64,000 nucleotides of DNA, taken from Chinchilla lanigera (taxonomy: Eukaryota > Chordata > Mammalia > Rodentia > Chinchillidae). Each line of letters opens with the position of its first letter. Positions within the stretch are counted from its first letter, which is position 1. Below the pieces are notes generated by a model. The model ran no database searches and was not told the origin of the DNA. It saw only the letters and a program-made list of their open reading frames with translations. Made by a program: the position numbers and the translations under genes. Shown in pieces: positions 33,330-46,267 of the stretch. The stretch lies in the NCBI RefSeq assembly GCF_000276665.1, contig NW_004955434.1, forward strand, positions 20,619,562 to 20,683,561. The letters run 5' to 3'.

Positions 33330-34880
33330 ACTTTCTTCTGTAGAGGATACAGGTTCACCTTCCTCCATGTGAGCTGAACGCAAGTAAAGAGCACCAGCAT
33401 AGTTATCACGTTTAAGGAGTTTAAAACATGAAGAAAGAGACAAGTGAGTTGGGCACAGGCACGATGATAAGTGGGTGAGATGCTGAGGGCACAATGACAG
33501 GAACAGTGCCATGGTGGGATGACAGGGAAAGGCTTCTCCAAGGAGCTGCGCATTAGGGAGCTGAGCAAGAGAAAATCTGAAAGCACCTGTGCTTGAAATG
33601 AGCACTTTGCCTGTGTTCTGGGCAGAGAACAGAGCACAGAAAGCCTTCTTAGGAGTATGTGCTGGAGACTGAGGTTGAGCAGTGCAGCCACATCCACGAG
33701 CAGGGAGCTCAAGGTCATGGCCAGCAGACAGAATGTTGCTGAGTGCATTGAGAGAGCTTCCCTGAGTGGGGAGGGTGAAGAAATATGTCTATATTTGGAA
33801 TATCACTTTTGGTAACATGGGGACTAGGGCTTAACAAAAACAAGAGGGAAAAGGATGAGAGCTAGAGTGCACTTGTACCAGTCCAGGGGAGCAGTGTGGT
33901 AGGAGACGGAGAGCAGTGGGCCGCTCCAAGATACATTTGGAATTCCCAGTTGGTAGTCTGTCTCTAGGAGAAGAGGGGTACATAGGATTATGCAATGACA
34001 CCTAAGTTCTTGGTTTCTTTACATGATGGTGACATTTACTGAATGAAAAGAGTGAGAAAGAAACAGCCTGGAAAGAGGAAGCGGTAGAGATGTAGTGGTC
34101 TATTTTGGACTAATAGGACTTCACATGCTCGTGAAATACCTAAATGGAGTAAAGTAACGAGCAACTGAATATAAAACCTGAATTTCCCAGGAGAAATTTG
34201 GGCTTGAATTATAAATGTGGTAGTTAGTAATGCACAATGAAAACATTTAAAGCCATTGAAAGGTACATTTCCTATAGAGGAAAAAGGAAGGGCAGATAAC
34301 AAAAATACAAAGGCCCAGGGAAAATCCCAGCTCCTCCACACACAGAGGACAAGTTGAAGACAAGAAAGTGGAAGGGATGATGGAGAAGAGAAATTTAGGA
34401 AAATGTCAGCTGGAAATTTTGGAGGAAAAGTAGGGCAGTGAAATTGTGGACATCAGAAGCAAATGTGAGAATAAACTAAGATGTTAAGTGAATGTGTTCC
34501 GTAACCAAAAAGGGTCCCTTGGATTTAGTAAGATAAAGTCATTGGTGACCTTGTTGAGTAGTTTTAAAGAGAGAAATTGTGGTCAGAGCTTTGGTAGACT
34601 GACTGAGGTGTAAGTGGGAGGTTGAAAATTGTAGACAAAAGTAAATGGTCCTCTCATGACAACATGGGTTGGGAAGAAAAGCTGAGAAGTGGGGAAAAAA
34701 GGCTGGGAGCTAGCGTGGTACCCATGAGAAGCTTTACACTGTGTGTTTACACGCCAACAGCACAGGTGTGTGGGAGTGACCACTGAGGCAGCAAGAAGAC
34801 TACTAAGGGATAAAGCTTTTACTGAAAAATTTTCTATAGACATAGCAGAAAAAGATGGCACCCAATCAGGCAGTTTCACG
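33330..34880 (-). mobile_element. L2 LINE relic with reverse-transcriptase region
   Basis: Read on the plus strand the order matches antisense L2. Around 33,900 it has 'gaattcccagttggtag'. Around 34,180-34,270 it has 'caggagaaatttgggcttg' and 'catttaaagccattgaaag', the family's 'ataaatttgggagtcatcag...tatttaaagccatgag'. At 34,530 it has 'aaagtcattggtgaccttgttgag', the family's 'ggtcattggtgaccttgac'. This is the L2 reverse-transcriptase domain, heavily decayed, with no long frame left. L2 is an ancient CR1-like LINE that mobilised MIRs, long extinct in placentals. Confidence 0.7.
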
Positions 34881-35429
34881 GTGAGACGTTAGGGCATCAC
34901 CATCTTGTAGGCTCTGGGGTCTCGGTGAGGTTGGGGAAATAGTCACCATCTAAGGTGGTGGGAAGGGATGAAGTAGAGTAGAGCTGAGAGAGAGATGTAA
35001 AAGCCCTGTAGGAGAAGCAAACAACAACAAGCCTGGTGTAGAAATAACAGTAACAATATAGCTCAGCTGTGTTGCAACCACATTTTGTCTACCATGATAT
35101 GAGGGTTCTTCCACTCAATTCAGATAGAAAACATGAATTGGCAAAGTGACGCTCTGCTAGCAGCTCTCAGCCTTTAGTGCACTGGGTCTTGGTGTTACCA
35201 GCTGGTACCAGTTTATACCAGACATTGTTAGTCTCAGCCAATGTGAGCCATCACTGGTTGATGCGGGCTTGTGCAGATGTCATCAACTCTGCCAGTTGCT
35301 GATCTCTGTCCCTGGTGTTCATTGGCCCTCATCTCCAGAACTATTCAGGGCTAAAAGCCCCTACTGTTTACAGCTCTTTCTTTTAAAGTGGATGATCTGT
35401 CCAAAGTACACAGGATAAGAATCTTACAG

Positions 35430-35830
35430 ACTTACTGGATCTGAGCCCACAGTACCTGAGAAATAAATCAAGAACTGATTTACAGGATCACCAGAGCGAG
35501 GCTTTATTTGGACAGGACCTGCGCTTCAGTATGAGAACAGGAAATAGGGATGTCAGTACACCAAAGAAAGCCCTCCTAGATCATCCTGCAACAGCGTGAG
35601 GAAATTCTGCTTACACAACAGCTGCAGGCTTGTGATTGGTCCACACGCAGGTTTGCTATTGGTCATCAGGCCTGTGATTGGCCTGACTCAGAGCCTGGTG
35701 GTTGATCCCAGTTGGTCTAAACTTGAATCTTGTGATCCAAGCCTATTGATTTGTCAAAACTGAATTCTACAAATTGGTTCAAGTTCAAGCAAGGCAAACG
35801 CCCCCTCACAGGTGTGGGGCACCCAGGATA
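35430..35830 (-). mobile_element. Probable LTR with CCAAT boxes
   Basis: Read on the minus strand, three or four CCAAT-type boxes (reverse complements of 'tgattggtcc', 'ctattggtca', 'tgattggcct') are spaced about 15-25 bases apart. They are followed about 130 bases on by AATAAA (the reverse complement of 'tttatt' near 35,506). Repeated CCAAT boxes upstream of a polyadenylation signal fit the U3-R layout of an endogenous retrovirus LTR. The exact ends and family are not determined, and no internal region is attached. Confidence 0.5.
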
Positions 35831-37560
35831 GCCACAGCTGTCACAGCACTGAGGAACTTAGGGAGACTTGAGCTGTTTGATTGACAGTTGTAGCATCTCC
35901 AGGGAAAATGGTAGGACCCAAACTGGGAAAACTTAAAGCAAGTTTAACTGTGTTAATTATAGCTTATTGGTGTTTGTGGATGTTCATAATGGGCCTGCAT
36001 CTGTTTCTGATCTCTGTCACACTGTGGGTGGTTCAGTGTTTCTTTGAAGAGGTGGCATCTGGCAAGCCACAGGAGCAGGGAATGGTGCCATAGCTGATAG
36101 TCAGACTGCAGCTGTCAGAACGACCTAGAGAGTGGCCACAAAATAACATGAGGGGTAGCAGGAGGATGCTGAGGCAAGTGGAGCCAGTCCCTCCTTAGGA
36201 GTCCAGCAAAGAGTGAAGGGAAGTGAGGGGGAAGGTATGACAGCTGTTGGCCAAACTATGCCTCACTCTGCCACCAGAGGAGAAAAAGGGGAAGAAGCAA
36301 ATGCTTTTGTCTGCCTCAGCTTGTGGCCTGTGAATGTGAACTCACGTGACACCAGTATAATTAGTACTTTCACACGTATGAGTCATGAGGCAGAATATAC
36401 AAAAAACTTAAATTGTTCCAATTGTTCCTTTTATAATTGTGTAATGGGGTAACGTTTCCCTCTACTCCAGACACAATACTCTGGACAGTCCCTGTATCCC
36501 CCAAGAAATAGAAGGCCATTCTGTGGTGGACAGTTGAACCAGATTTTAGACTCAGAAAGAAGAATATTGAATTACCCATTTTGTCAATATTCAATTTTCA
36601 TTGAAAGGTGAGACCCGCCCCCCACCCCATACTCCCTTTATTACCTTTTCCAGCCAAGGCCCTACTGATGGTGTCTGACAGGCTTATCTGATGCGGATGT
36701 TCAGGGAGGTAGGAGAGGGAAGAGGTACAGAAGGTTTCTGCTGGACACCTGCACTTTTAAGGTAGATAGGTATTTTTGAGGGGCCTAGTTAACATTTTCT
36801 CTGAGGCATTTTTGTGGATTTCTCCCAGAATCCCCTCTAAATTCCACCCATTTACAACTCCTGCGAATTAAACATCTTCCTTTAATGAACATACTTTCTG
36901 CTACAAGGTGCAAGCTGGTGCTTTTCGGGGAGCCCAATGCTGGCTTCAGAAAATAGACATACTTCCTTGGGTCTTACAAACTGCGGGGTAGTGGACTCCA
37001 CACAGCCACCTCTCCTTGGCTCCCACAGCAAAGTTATTTACCAGTTGCTTTCTCTCACCTTCAAGTTTTTCCATATTCACAGGTGTGCTGTGTTCAGCTC
37101 TCATTGATCACATACGCAGCCTGCACTTGGGTAGAACTGAGGCACCTTTTCCTTTGACGATTCCTGCGGTAGATACCCTGTTCTTTGGTGGCGGGTGCTA
37201 GGCTCACCATTCTGTCAATTCTCACCAAACAAATCCTTTCCTTTTCAAAATGTATTCTCATTCTTTTACTAATAATTTTGTACTTGGCTGGTTTTTAAGT
37301 GCTATAAAGTGACTTACACTCTCTTCTTTAAAGATTGGCTTTCTAGTTAATACTTGACTTTGGAATTTCATATTTATAATGTCCTGGAACCTCGAGTCAA
37401 AAGTTCCTATGTAGCATCATTTCCATTCCTTTATATGATGATTAAGCAAATTTTGGTACATATCTTGGAAGAAGCAGAGTAGAGTCACTGAGTTCCAGTT
37501 TACTTCAGGCAAGTATTTTTGACACACAGTGATCGGGTATAATTCCAAATGGAGTGATCT
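35831..37560. other. Non-coding, nothing recognised
   Basis: Open frames under 80 codons only. A C-rich patch lies at 36,613-36,628. No gene or confident repeat. Confidence 0.45.
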
Positions 37561-37569
37561 CATTGAATG

Positions 37570-38220
37570 ATTGAAGGACTTTAGAATCCCAGTTGAACAA
37601 AAGAATACCTGAAGACAGGAGAAGTCAGAGAGCTGGAGAGGAAGAGGATGGTGAGAGGCATCACACTGACATTGGAGAATTGTGGTAGAAACACTTGGCT
37701 GGCTGGGCTAGAAAGACAGCAAGAGGTGGCTGAAATAGCTTGTTCACTGATGGCAGCAAGGATCAGCGTGACTGTAGAAGAAAAGAGCAGAGGTAGAATG
37801 CGGGAAAAGTAATGGGAGGTCAAGGTTAGAAAAGTCAGAGTCACAGATGATTCGCCTTCTGAGCAAGTGCTGACTGGGTTGGGAACAGATTGGAAGGCGG
37901 ACCTGGAAGCAAAAGTCTTCGGTGAATAAGGAACAGTGATCACAATGTCGGTAGAAGCACCAGTGTGATCCAAGGTAGAAGAGAGTATTTGGGTGGGACG
38001 TGACTCAGAGGAGCACTGCAGTGTGTACGGCTGAAGAGAAGGAGTGGGACGGAAGTGGAAAGAACAAACTAGCAAGATTCCTACAGGATGTCTCTGAGAC
38101 ACAGTCTTTAAAAAGACATCGTGCACTGTGAATTGAATTGTATTGTATGAAAATGGATACACAATGCCGCAGATAAGGGTACACTGTCATAAAAAAGCAT
38201 GGGCAGCAGTGAGGAAGCCA
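37570..38220 (-). other. Longest open frame (193 codons), probably chance or relic
   Basis: A minus-strand ATG frame at 38,162-37,581 encodes a Ser/Thr/Pro/Leu-rich protein without domains. The plus strand here is purine-rich ('aggaagaggatggtgagagg', 'agaaaagagcagagg'), which lowers stop density on the complementary strand. Texture and orientation resemble the L2 relics nearby, but no L2 motif is readable. Roughly half an open run of this length is expected by chance in a window this size. Confidence 0.25.
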
Positions 38221-38384
38221 GATCATGGCAAGTTACTCTAGAAAAAATATTCTATTTCTGTAAATAACTTGCTGTACGGTTTGGGTTAGGTTGCATAAGT
38301 TGAATGCCAAAACTCTCCACTGAAAGAGTAGACTACAGGTACGTTCACAATCAAGTCAAGATTCCATTTGAAATGGACAAACAT

Positions 38385-38490
38385 CCTGTGTATTAGGCAT
38401 CATTTCTTCCTTTTCACCATTAGAAAACTGAGGTCCAGAGACCTCGGGTGATGAAACTTGAATGTAGGTTTTCTGGTTCCAGGTTGTATG
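38385..38490 (-). mobile_element. MIR SINE fragment
   Basis: Antisense MIR core: 'caccattagaaaactgaggtccagagac' in outline, then 'tgaatgtaggttttctggttcc'. This matches 'cattttacagatgaggaaactgaggc...gattcgaacccagg'. Confidence 0.6.
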
Positions 38491-39660
38491 TCATTTCCAA
38501 TTGATAGTCATCCGTCGTTCTAGACATCCAGATGCACATCTAGACTTGTAAAACTTGTATTTTCAGTTTATGAGAATCCCCTCTTATAATAATATCAGCA
38601 CTAATATATTTGTAACTGGACTTCTAAAATATTTATCAATATGTTACATATTTGTCAGGCATTTTGTAAAAATCTTAATTATTACATTTAAGCTAAAATA
38701 TTCCAGGTTGTACCTTTTACATAAAGATGACTTGATATCTTGAATTGATCACTTCTGGGAAAAAGGAAAGTATATGTTGCACAACTTGTTCATATTTCTG
38801 CAGCTTTGGGTGGTGGAGGACTCTGGGAAGACAGACTAGTCAATGCACAGTTAATATGGTGGCTAAGTAGAAAACTGCTCTTTTATTTCCAAAGACAATG
38901 AAGGAGATACCATGTAATCTAGCACTTATAAATATAATACTTATTTCTTTTTCACATTTGGCCATGTTTTAGCGTGAAAACCTATTTTTTTGAGCTTGTA
39001 ACACAAATATCTTTTTCTACTGTTTTTTCTTTTCTGCAGTGCTCTCACTTTATAAAACATTCCCAATGTTTAAGAGTAGCTAACCATCCTGCAGCTGACC
39101 TTACACGTAAGAGTACTCCATCATCCTACTAAATATACAAATAGCCATCGTGAAAACTGTGTGCAGGTGGATCAGGACAACAATCCTGAAAAACCAGCAT
39201 ATCTACATGACACAAATGTTTCAGATTCCCCTAGATCCATTGTGGGCTACTTGGTCAAGCTCATTTTGAAGAAACTAAAATCAGGGAAAGAATTTTAAAA
39301 CTGAGAAAATGACTTGCTTTTTCCTTTTATTTAAACCTATCCCAAACCAAGAAACAATAAAAAAGAAGCCCTGACTTTTTTACACTTCTGATGTATTTTA
39401 AATAGCTTACTTTTTAAAAAAAGACAATGATATAAGAACATGTAAGTGGTAGTGTTAGCACATACATGTAGAAATAGGAGTGTCCTTGTCATGGGTAACT
39501 CTGGCCAAAACTTTATATATACTTGTGGTATGAGGTTAGAACTGATGGAAGACCTTCATACTATGATAAAGGCTATGAATTGGTAGCTGTATATGTATTA
39601 ACGGGCTTTTACTTTTGAATGCTATGAAACATTCTTTGGAACACTGTATACTCTGATGAA
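38491..39660. other. AT-rich non-coding, nothing recognised
   Basis: No gene or confident repeat. Confidence 0.5.
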
Positions 39661-39661
39661 T

Positions 39662-39835
39662 TTTTTTTCTTTTTCATTAACACACGTCTGCAGTGCATAG
39701 GGATTGCATTTCTTGTGGGAGTTGGTACATCTTATAATGCACCTCAGTCTTTTTTGTCTCCTTCCACTGTTCCCCTTCCCCTCCCTCCATCTGTCAGTCC
39801 CCTTCCAATTTAAAAGGATCTGTCTCCCTACTTCC
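39662..39835 (-). mobile_element. L1 3'-end fragment
   Basis: A T-run followed by 'ctttttcattaacacacgtctgc', 'gagttggtacatctt' and a pyrimidine-rich 'ccttcccctccctccatctg' resembles the reverse complement of a rodent L1 3' UTR with its polypurine tract and A tail. It directly abuts an oppositely oriented L1 fragment. Confidence 0.45.
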
Positions 39836-40250
39836 TAAGCAGCCTATATGTCCATCAACAGATGAATGAATAAAAAATATGGTATCTATAAACTATAGAG
39901 TACTACTCTGCTATAGAGGAGAATAAACTTGAGTCATTGTTACAAAAACGGATGCCCCTCGAGGCCATAATGTTAAATAAATTAGTCAGACACACAAGCT
40001 TCAATATCAGTTTCTCTGATATGAGAAACCAAAAATACAAACGAAGAAAAAATAAATGGTAGATAATGATTTTTTTCTGAGACAAAAACAAAATACAAAT
40101 AAGCGAGTTATTTTTAGTGTTGAAATTGAATTCACTCTTTTGGGATGGTAGTTTTATATAAAGAGGTAGCAACATTGTTATTTTGTCAAATAGCATATAC
40201 AGAATATGGAGTGCGAAACCCACATTAAGTCTGGAAGGAGCAGACAATGT
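39836..40250 (+). mobile_element. L1 3'-end fragment
   Basis: 'gcagcctatatgtccatcaac', 'agatgaatgaataaaaaatatggta' and 'actctgctatagaggagaata' are the typical L1 sequence at the ORF2/3' UTR boundary. 'gaaaacggatg...gaggccataatgttaaataaa' in outline follows. The right boundary is unclear. Confidence 0.75.
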
Positions 40251-41749
40251 AAGGTAAAGTGGACGTACACACTTAAATGACTACGAACGTGAGGAAATGA
40301 GGAGGAAAATGAAAAAACAAGTATTTAGAAGGGAAAACCAACGTGACTGGTTGTAACTGAAGGTAAAATATCATAACTGATATTGCCAGGAAGTTGGGTT
40401 TTGATATTGGATAAGGATTGAATGAATGGAGAAACTAAAAGTACAACTTTATTGCAATAGCATTATAGAGCAATGTGTGGAGCATATTAGAAAAAAAGGC
40501 TTTTTATTTTGAGGATAGAGGTCAAAATGAAGCTCTGTATTAAGGCTGACTACATTCAGGACAATATTTGAGGTCCATAGGACTTTAAAACAGTGATAGC
40601 TGAGAAACCTTTGAGTATTGGAAAGACAGTTGTAAATATAGGTTTAGGCTCTTTAAAAGCAAGTTTGTCTTATATGCCTTCAGGTTTCGAGGGTAGAACT
40701 CTGAAACATTGAAATGATGTCTCAAGCTTGATCATCATCTCAAACTGAAGTCACTGAAGAGGAAATTATGCTGGGAAATCTTTCAATACCAGTGAGATTC
40801 AGCTTTTCTGCATAAAAATGCCCATAAGATTAGCACAGTGTACATCACCCAAGAAAAATCTATGTCTGGCTTTAATGTTGAATTTTAGCCTTTGGCATGG
40901 TTCAAATGCTGCACGTAATTTCAGGTTTAAACTTTGCTTGTGCAAAGCTCTGAAATCTCAGAGCACTTAGGAGTTATGTGCAAGACAGACTTGCAGTCAT
41001 CTGGAATTCCAGTCTGGACCTGGTGCGACCAGAGCTCGTTATGAGGAGCGGTTCACTGTTTGGTGCCTGCTGTTCAGAACTGTGTGAATAATTCTGTCCA
41101 TAAGATGTTCAGCTTAAATGATGTTTCTGGATATGCTGCATAACTTGTAAATGTTATTCCTGTCATTAATAAAAGCATATACCGCCCCCCAGCACCACAA
41201 CATTCTTGTACTACCTGTAAAAACTGGGCCATTTATTCCTTTTTACAGGGTTTATTCCCTCAGAAAACTTTGCTACAATTCTCATTTATATAGATCTAGA
41301 CAAAGATGGCTGTCTTATATTGTCTATATACAAAGCAGTCTGTATGGTAGTTGGTGAAGATGAAGTAAAACATCCTGAAAAATTGAGAAGCTGCCTGAGA
41401 TATTTACTACAGAAAAATAATTTCTTCGGACTTCTAAGGAGAAGACTCCCCTGCTGAGTGCCCACTGTAAGCAAGCTTAACTCTTTCCCAAACCACTTCA
41501 CACAGCTCCAAATCTGCTTACCTGAAACCGAAGAGCCTTGTCTTGAACCACAGCTTCCTGTACGAATTAGGGAAATAGGCTCTGCTTTCTGCACCAAGTC
41601 AGAGCAAGGCGGTGATGGGGTTCCTTTGGGTTCTCTTTAGTGTTCAATTTATAATCACCTTCGATGCTGTGAAGAAAACCACTCAGTTACAGCATGCAGC
41701 TCAGGCTCAGCCTCCTCACCCTCACTTTTCATCTGTTCAAACGCTAGCC
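40251..41749. other. Non-coding, nothing recognised
   Basis: Unique-looking AT-rich sequence. The antisense open frame pair near 41,286-41,640 has no family features. Confidence 0.45.
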
Positions 41750-42730
41750 CCACTTTAGGTGCTGGGAACCAGAGTGAACACAACAGATGGAAATTTCACC
41801 GTCTTGGAACAGCATGGGAGGGTAGAACTGTATACACAAGAAAAAAGATATAGCCAGGTAACAGTAAGCTTCAGGGACAAAACTAAAGCTTGTAGAGATG
41901 AGTGATTCAGTTTTACCTGGAGCCGATAGTTAAGACACTAGCAATGAACTGACCTAAGAAAACTGCATGAGTGTTGAGAGGAAAAGCGTTCACAGCGGGT
42001 AGAACCGCAGGCACTAGTATGCTGATAACATGCTGATGTGTTTGGGAAAGAGCAAGGCAGCTGTGAAACAGGACTGGAGTGGGCAAGGAAATAGTATGTG
42101 CTGCTGCAAGGGTGGATTATTTAGGACCTTGCCACTTTGTTTCTGCCCTGAGTTAGCGAGGAGTCCCCTGAGGAAGTGAGCACTCAAATTGGTTGGTTTT
42201 GAACCCTAGCTTTGCTGCTTACCAGCTGTGTGACCTCAAGGACAGTACTTCACCATCCTGGGCCTGGGAGAATAAGAGTACCTTTTGTATGCAGCTGTAG
42301 TGATGATGGAATGATTTAGCATAAAGAAAGCACTTTGCACAGGTATTGCACTTGCTACAGTTCTTCCTGCGTAATAGTCTCCTATGCGTGTTTTCTGCCT
42401 GCCTGGCCTTTGGAAGGCTTACTCTGGCTGGGGGTTAGAGAGCCGGCAACTGTGAGGGGGGATTAGGAATACGAACAGAATTTTGAATGTGTCTCACGCA
42501 GACAAGACCTGACAGTGGCTCAGACCAAGGCAGTAGCAGTGGAGATGGGAGGAAACTGTCAGATGGTAAGTTTTGAAAAACATAATCCACAAAAGCAGCT
42601 GCCAGATTGGACTGCAGTGTGAAAGGCAGGCAGCACTCCAGGGGTTTTGTCCTCGGTAACTGGCAAGGATTGTCATCTACCAAGATGGAGGCAGAATATG
42701 GGGAAGCTGTTTTCGGAGGTAAATCAGAAA
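41750..42730 (-). mobile_element. L2 LINE relic split by a MIR
   Basis: The left part (41,750-42,190) reads as antisense L2: 'taggtgctgggaaccagagtgaacac', 'cagctgtgaaacaggactgg', 'ttatttaggaccttgccac'. The right part (42,350-42,730) continues in L2 order: 'ggcttactctggctg', 'ggctcagaccaaggcagtagcagtggagatggg', 'gtaagttttgaaaaac'. The order agrees with a single L2 interrupted at 42,196-42,345. Confidence 0.7.
42196..42345 (+). mobile_element. MIR SINE nested in L2
   Basis: Sense MIR: 'accctagctttgctgcttaccagctgtgtgacctcaagg', 'cttcaccatcctgggcctgggagaataagag', 'gcataaagaaagcac'. It lies between two parts of one L2 relic, so it inserted later. It is well preserved for its age. Confidence 0.88.
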
Positions 42731-43296
42731 TCGATTTTTAGGCAGGTTAGTTTGAAGTGATTATTGGTCCCCTAAGAAGCACTGACTTAGCAGAGGTCTT
42801 TGTCAGGGAGGCAGGCATAAGACGAAGTCCAGACTGCAGGAAGAGCCAATCTCCTCGGACAGGGACAGCCTCAGAGGTGTGAGGCCTGCCTGCATCCTGC
42901 CATTTATATTTGCAGTTTGAAGAACACGAGAGCAATCTTAAATAAAGCAGAATTACCAGTGACTTGAATTCATTGCTGTGTTTGGTAGAAAGTAATTTGT
43001 ATGAATACAAAGCAAACTAAACAGCTGAAATCAGTTTCTTTAAAACCTGTCACATAATCCTAGATCTCAAAGTTAGATGAAAAATCTCCCTCTTTATGTG
43101 TCTCTGAAGTTTAAGACTATGATAACTAAATTTTTCTACCTTTTTTGCTGTAAAAATAAAACATTGTTCAGCAGTAAAATAAGAAATTTTTCTGTACTCT
43201 CTGATACAATAGCATATTTAAACACAACTTTAAGTTATTGGTAATTGGGCTGATTTGGCTAAGTGATTTAACTATACATTACTGATTTATACAGCA
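42731..43296. other. Non-coding, nothing recognised
   Basis: No gene or clear repeat. Confidence 0.5.
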
Positions 43297-43311
43297 AAGA
43301 TTGTTACTGTT

Positions 43312-43465
43312 GAGCTAGGTGTAGTAGCATATGCCTGTAATCCCAGTACTCAGGAGGCTGAGGCAGGAGGATCGTTGCAAGTTCGAGAACAGCCTGGGCT
43401 ACAAAGTGAGCTCAAGGCCAGCCTGAACTGCATAATGAGACTCTGTCTCAAAAAGACAAAAAAAA
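43312..43465 (+). mobile_element. B1 SINE with target-site duplication
   Basis: B1 with 'gcctgtaatcccagtactcagg', 'aggctgaggcaggaggatcg', the duplicated 'cagcctgggctac' / 'cagcctgaactgc' units and 'agactctgtctcaaaa' tail. It is flanked by imperfect 15-nt repeats, 'aagattgttactgtt' (43,297-43,311) and 'aagatagttattgtt' (ending 43,480). Confidence 0.95.
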
Positions 43466-43480
43466 AAGATAGTTATTGTT

Positions 43481-44680
43481 CATTAAACTGCAGCTTATGA
43501 CAATTTCTGTAGAAATTTCAGCATCGATCCTTAAGTAAGTTATGTTTTAGTTTTTCATATGTATGGACTTTATCTCTTTAAATTTGATTTCAAGTGCTTT
43601 GAAAATGGGAATATTTTCCAATTTTTTGTTTTCCATATTTAAAACTTAAGATTTTGATGATTACAGTTGCTGATTGCTTGCAATTTTAAGAAAACTAAAA
43701 CAATGTCCTGTTTTATAACTCTATAATCAAGTCTGTTTTTGTAAAGCCATCTCTCAATCAAAACTCTCATGGAGTAGGTTAATTTTGTTTTTAGATAGTT
43801 AATTCTTGTTTTGCTTGACTTGGGTTAGAAAGTGGCTCTTTTGTATTAATATTTTTTGCTTTTACTTTTCTCATTTATCACTCTGTAGTTAATTTGTCAT
43901 AATCTTGTCTTCACAACCTCCCTGAACACCTTTTTAAAAATGCCTTCAGCCCCAAATATTCTATGCTTAATTTCATCTCAAAGCACCATCTTCTGGAAAT
44001 TGTATTGGAATTTATTTAGGAATGAGAATATTTTATAGCTGAAAATCAAATTTTTCATTTTAAATTTTGTACATGCATAATTCTTGAATTGATTGGAAAT
44101 ATTTCTGGGCTTCACTGACTTTTAATGAGGATTCTTCTGGGTCTTCTGAAAGCAGAATAATATGAAAGGGGTGAGTCCTAGAAGTCAGCCTGAGTTCTCA
44201 TAAATTAAATAAAAATGTATCTTCATGAAACATGCATTCTTCTTAATAGATTTAAAGCTTTGTGGCTATATAGTTTTGGACTTGCATTTTATGACAGCAA
44301 ATATAGTTTTCTACTGGTAAATGTGTTTGAGTTAGGATATAGAAAGTTGTAGAGCAATTTAATACATATTGTTTGGGCATAGATGAGATGATTGAGATTT
44401 AAGCAATTTCCTTGACGTTTTCTAATTATTCTGTAAGAAGAAGAGGGAATAAGATAAGTTTCACTTTTAAGTAAAACTAAGAAAGTAATGTGCATCAATG
44501 TTTTATCTCAACTACTGGTTTTTGGTCTATTACAATGAGAAATTGCAAAACTTACCAAGTGCCAGGTAGTCATTTGCCCATCAGGATGGGATGGAAAGTA
44601 GTTGGTTACCTCAGGGGGCTTCAGTTCTACACTGATCCATGGATACCTGGGATCTTTGGAGTATTTTACTTAGGTAAAAC
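43481..44680. other. AT-rich non-coding
   Basis: No gene or confident repeat recognised. Confidence 0.5.
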
Positions 44681-44684
44681 AATT

Positions 44685-46150
44685 GTAACTCTGGAGATAT
44701 CACACTTCCCTATTTCAAAATATATTTCTGGTATTACTATGATAAAATAATGTCGGCAGTACAGTAACTAAAACAGTGTTACAGGCATAAAAACAAACAT
44801 ATAGACCAATGGAATAGTAAGAGAACCCAGAAACGTACCCACATGTATACAATCATTCACTCTTTGACAAGAGGTCCAAGAATATATAACAGGGAAAGAT
44901 CAATCTCTTCAACAAATGGTGTTAGGAAAGGTGGATATCCATATAGAAAAGGGTAAATATGTACCTCTGTTTTATACTACACATAAACACGAATTCTGAA
45001 TGGATTAAAAACTTAAGCATAAGCCCTGAAACTTATGTAAAAATAAAAGAAAGCATACAGGGAAACCTTCATGACATTAGTCATGGTGATGATTTCATGG
45101 GTATGACACCAAAGCATATGTAATAAAAGCAAAATTAAATTGTTAGGCTATACCAGATTAGAGAGCTTCTGCACAGTAAAAGGAACAGAAAGCAGAGTAA
45201 AAATGCAGCCTAAGGAATAGGAGGAACTATTTATAAAGTCTATGTCTGATAAAATGTTAAACTGCTAACCTCAATAACAACTTTAAATTGGGCTAAGAAC
45301 AGTGAGTAAAAAAATTAAGATGGGCTAAGTACTTGAACAAACATTTTTTAAAAAGTCATACAAATGATTATCAAGTATCTGTAAAAATGCTCAGTATCAC
45401 TAATCATCAGGGAAATGCAAATCAAATAATAATGCAACATCCCCTTATTTGTATTAGGATGAGTATTATCGAAATAATAAAACACAACAAGTGTTGGCAA
45501 AGATGTAGAGAAATTGGAATCATCAAATATTGCTGGTGGAAATACAAATGGGTATAGCCACATTGGAAAACAAAATGGAAATTCCTGAAAAAAAAATTAA
45601 ACATAGAATGATCATATGATCTAGCATTTCATTTTGTGGGTATTTATGGAAAAGAATTAAATCTGGATATCAAAGACACTAGCATTCCTATGTTTGTTAT
45701 GGCAGTATTCACAATATCTAAGGTGTGGAAATAACCAAAATATCCATTGATAGAAGAGTGGATAAACAAAATGTGGTATATACCTACATGGAAATATTAT
45801 TCACCCTTGAAAAAGAAGGAAATCCTGCAGTATACATTGATATGAATGACTCTGCTGGACACTGTGATATGAAATAAGCCAAAGACCCTACTGCATCATT
45901 GCACTTATCTGAGATATTTAAAATAGTAGTAGAGAGTAGACTGGTGGTTTTAAGGGGCTAAAGAGAGGGAATAATACGGAGTTGTTAATCATTGACTGTA
46001 AAATCTCACTTGTGTAACTTCATAAATTCTGGGCTTCATAGTATAATGTTGTGCCTGCAGTTAATAGTACTGTGTAGTACACTTAAAAACCTATTAGAAG
46101 GACAGAAATCATGTTAGATCCTCTCATCATAATAAAATAAGTAAAAATTT
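44685..46150 (+). mobile_element. Old 5'-truncated L1 LINE
   Basis: Plus-strand L1: 'ctggagatatcacacttccc', 'agaccaatggaatagtaagag', 'aacaaatggtgttaggaaagg', 'gggaaatgcaaatcaaataa', 'gcagtattcacaatatctaagg', 'aaagaaggaaatcctgcag', then a 3' UTR with 'agtagactggtggttttaaggggc' and an A-rich end. ORF2 is decayed by many stops. No target duplication can be read, which fits an L1M-age copy. Confidence 0.88.
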
Positions 46151-46267
46151 AAAACAACCTATAGAAGTTAAAGTTGGTAGAATATAGTTAAATTCTTATG
46201 GTGTTTTAATACTTATTAACACTATAAGTTTAAATGCCCATTTAAAACTACTTGTTCTGTTCATACC

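Noticed and set aside
37581..38162. 193-codon minus-strand open frame, the longest in the window
   Set aside because: No domain or family features and Ser/Thr/Pro/Leu-rich low-information composition. The opposite strand is purine-rich, which lowers stop density. With stop probability 3/64 per codon, about 0.6 open runs of this length are expected by chance in both strands of 64 kb.
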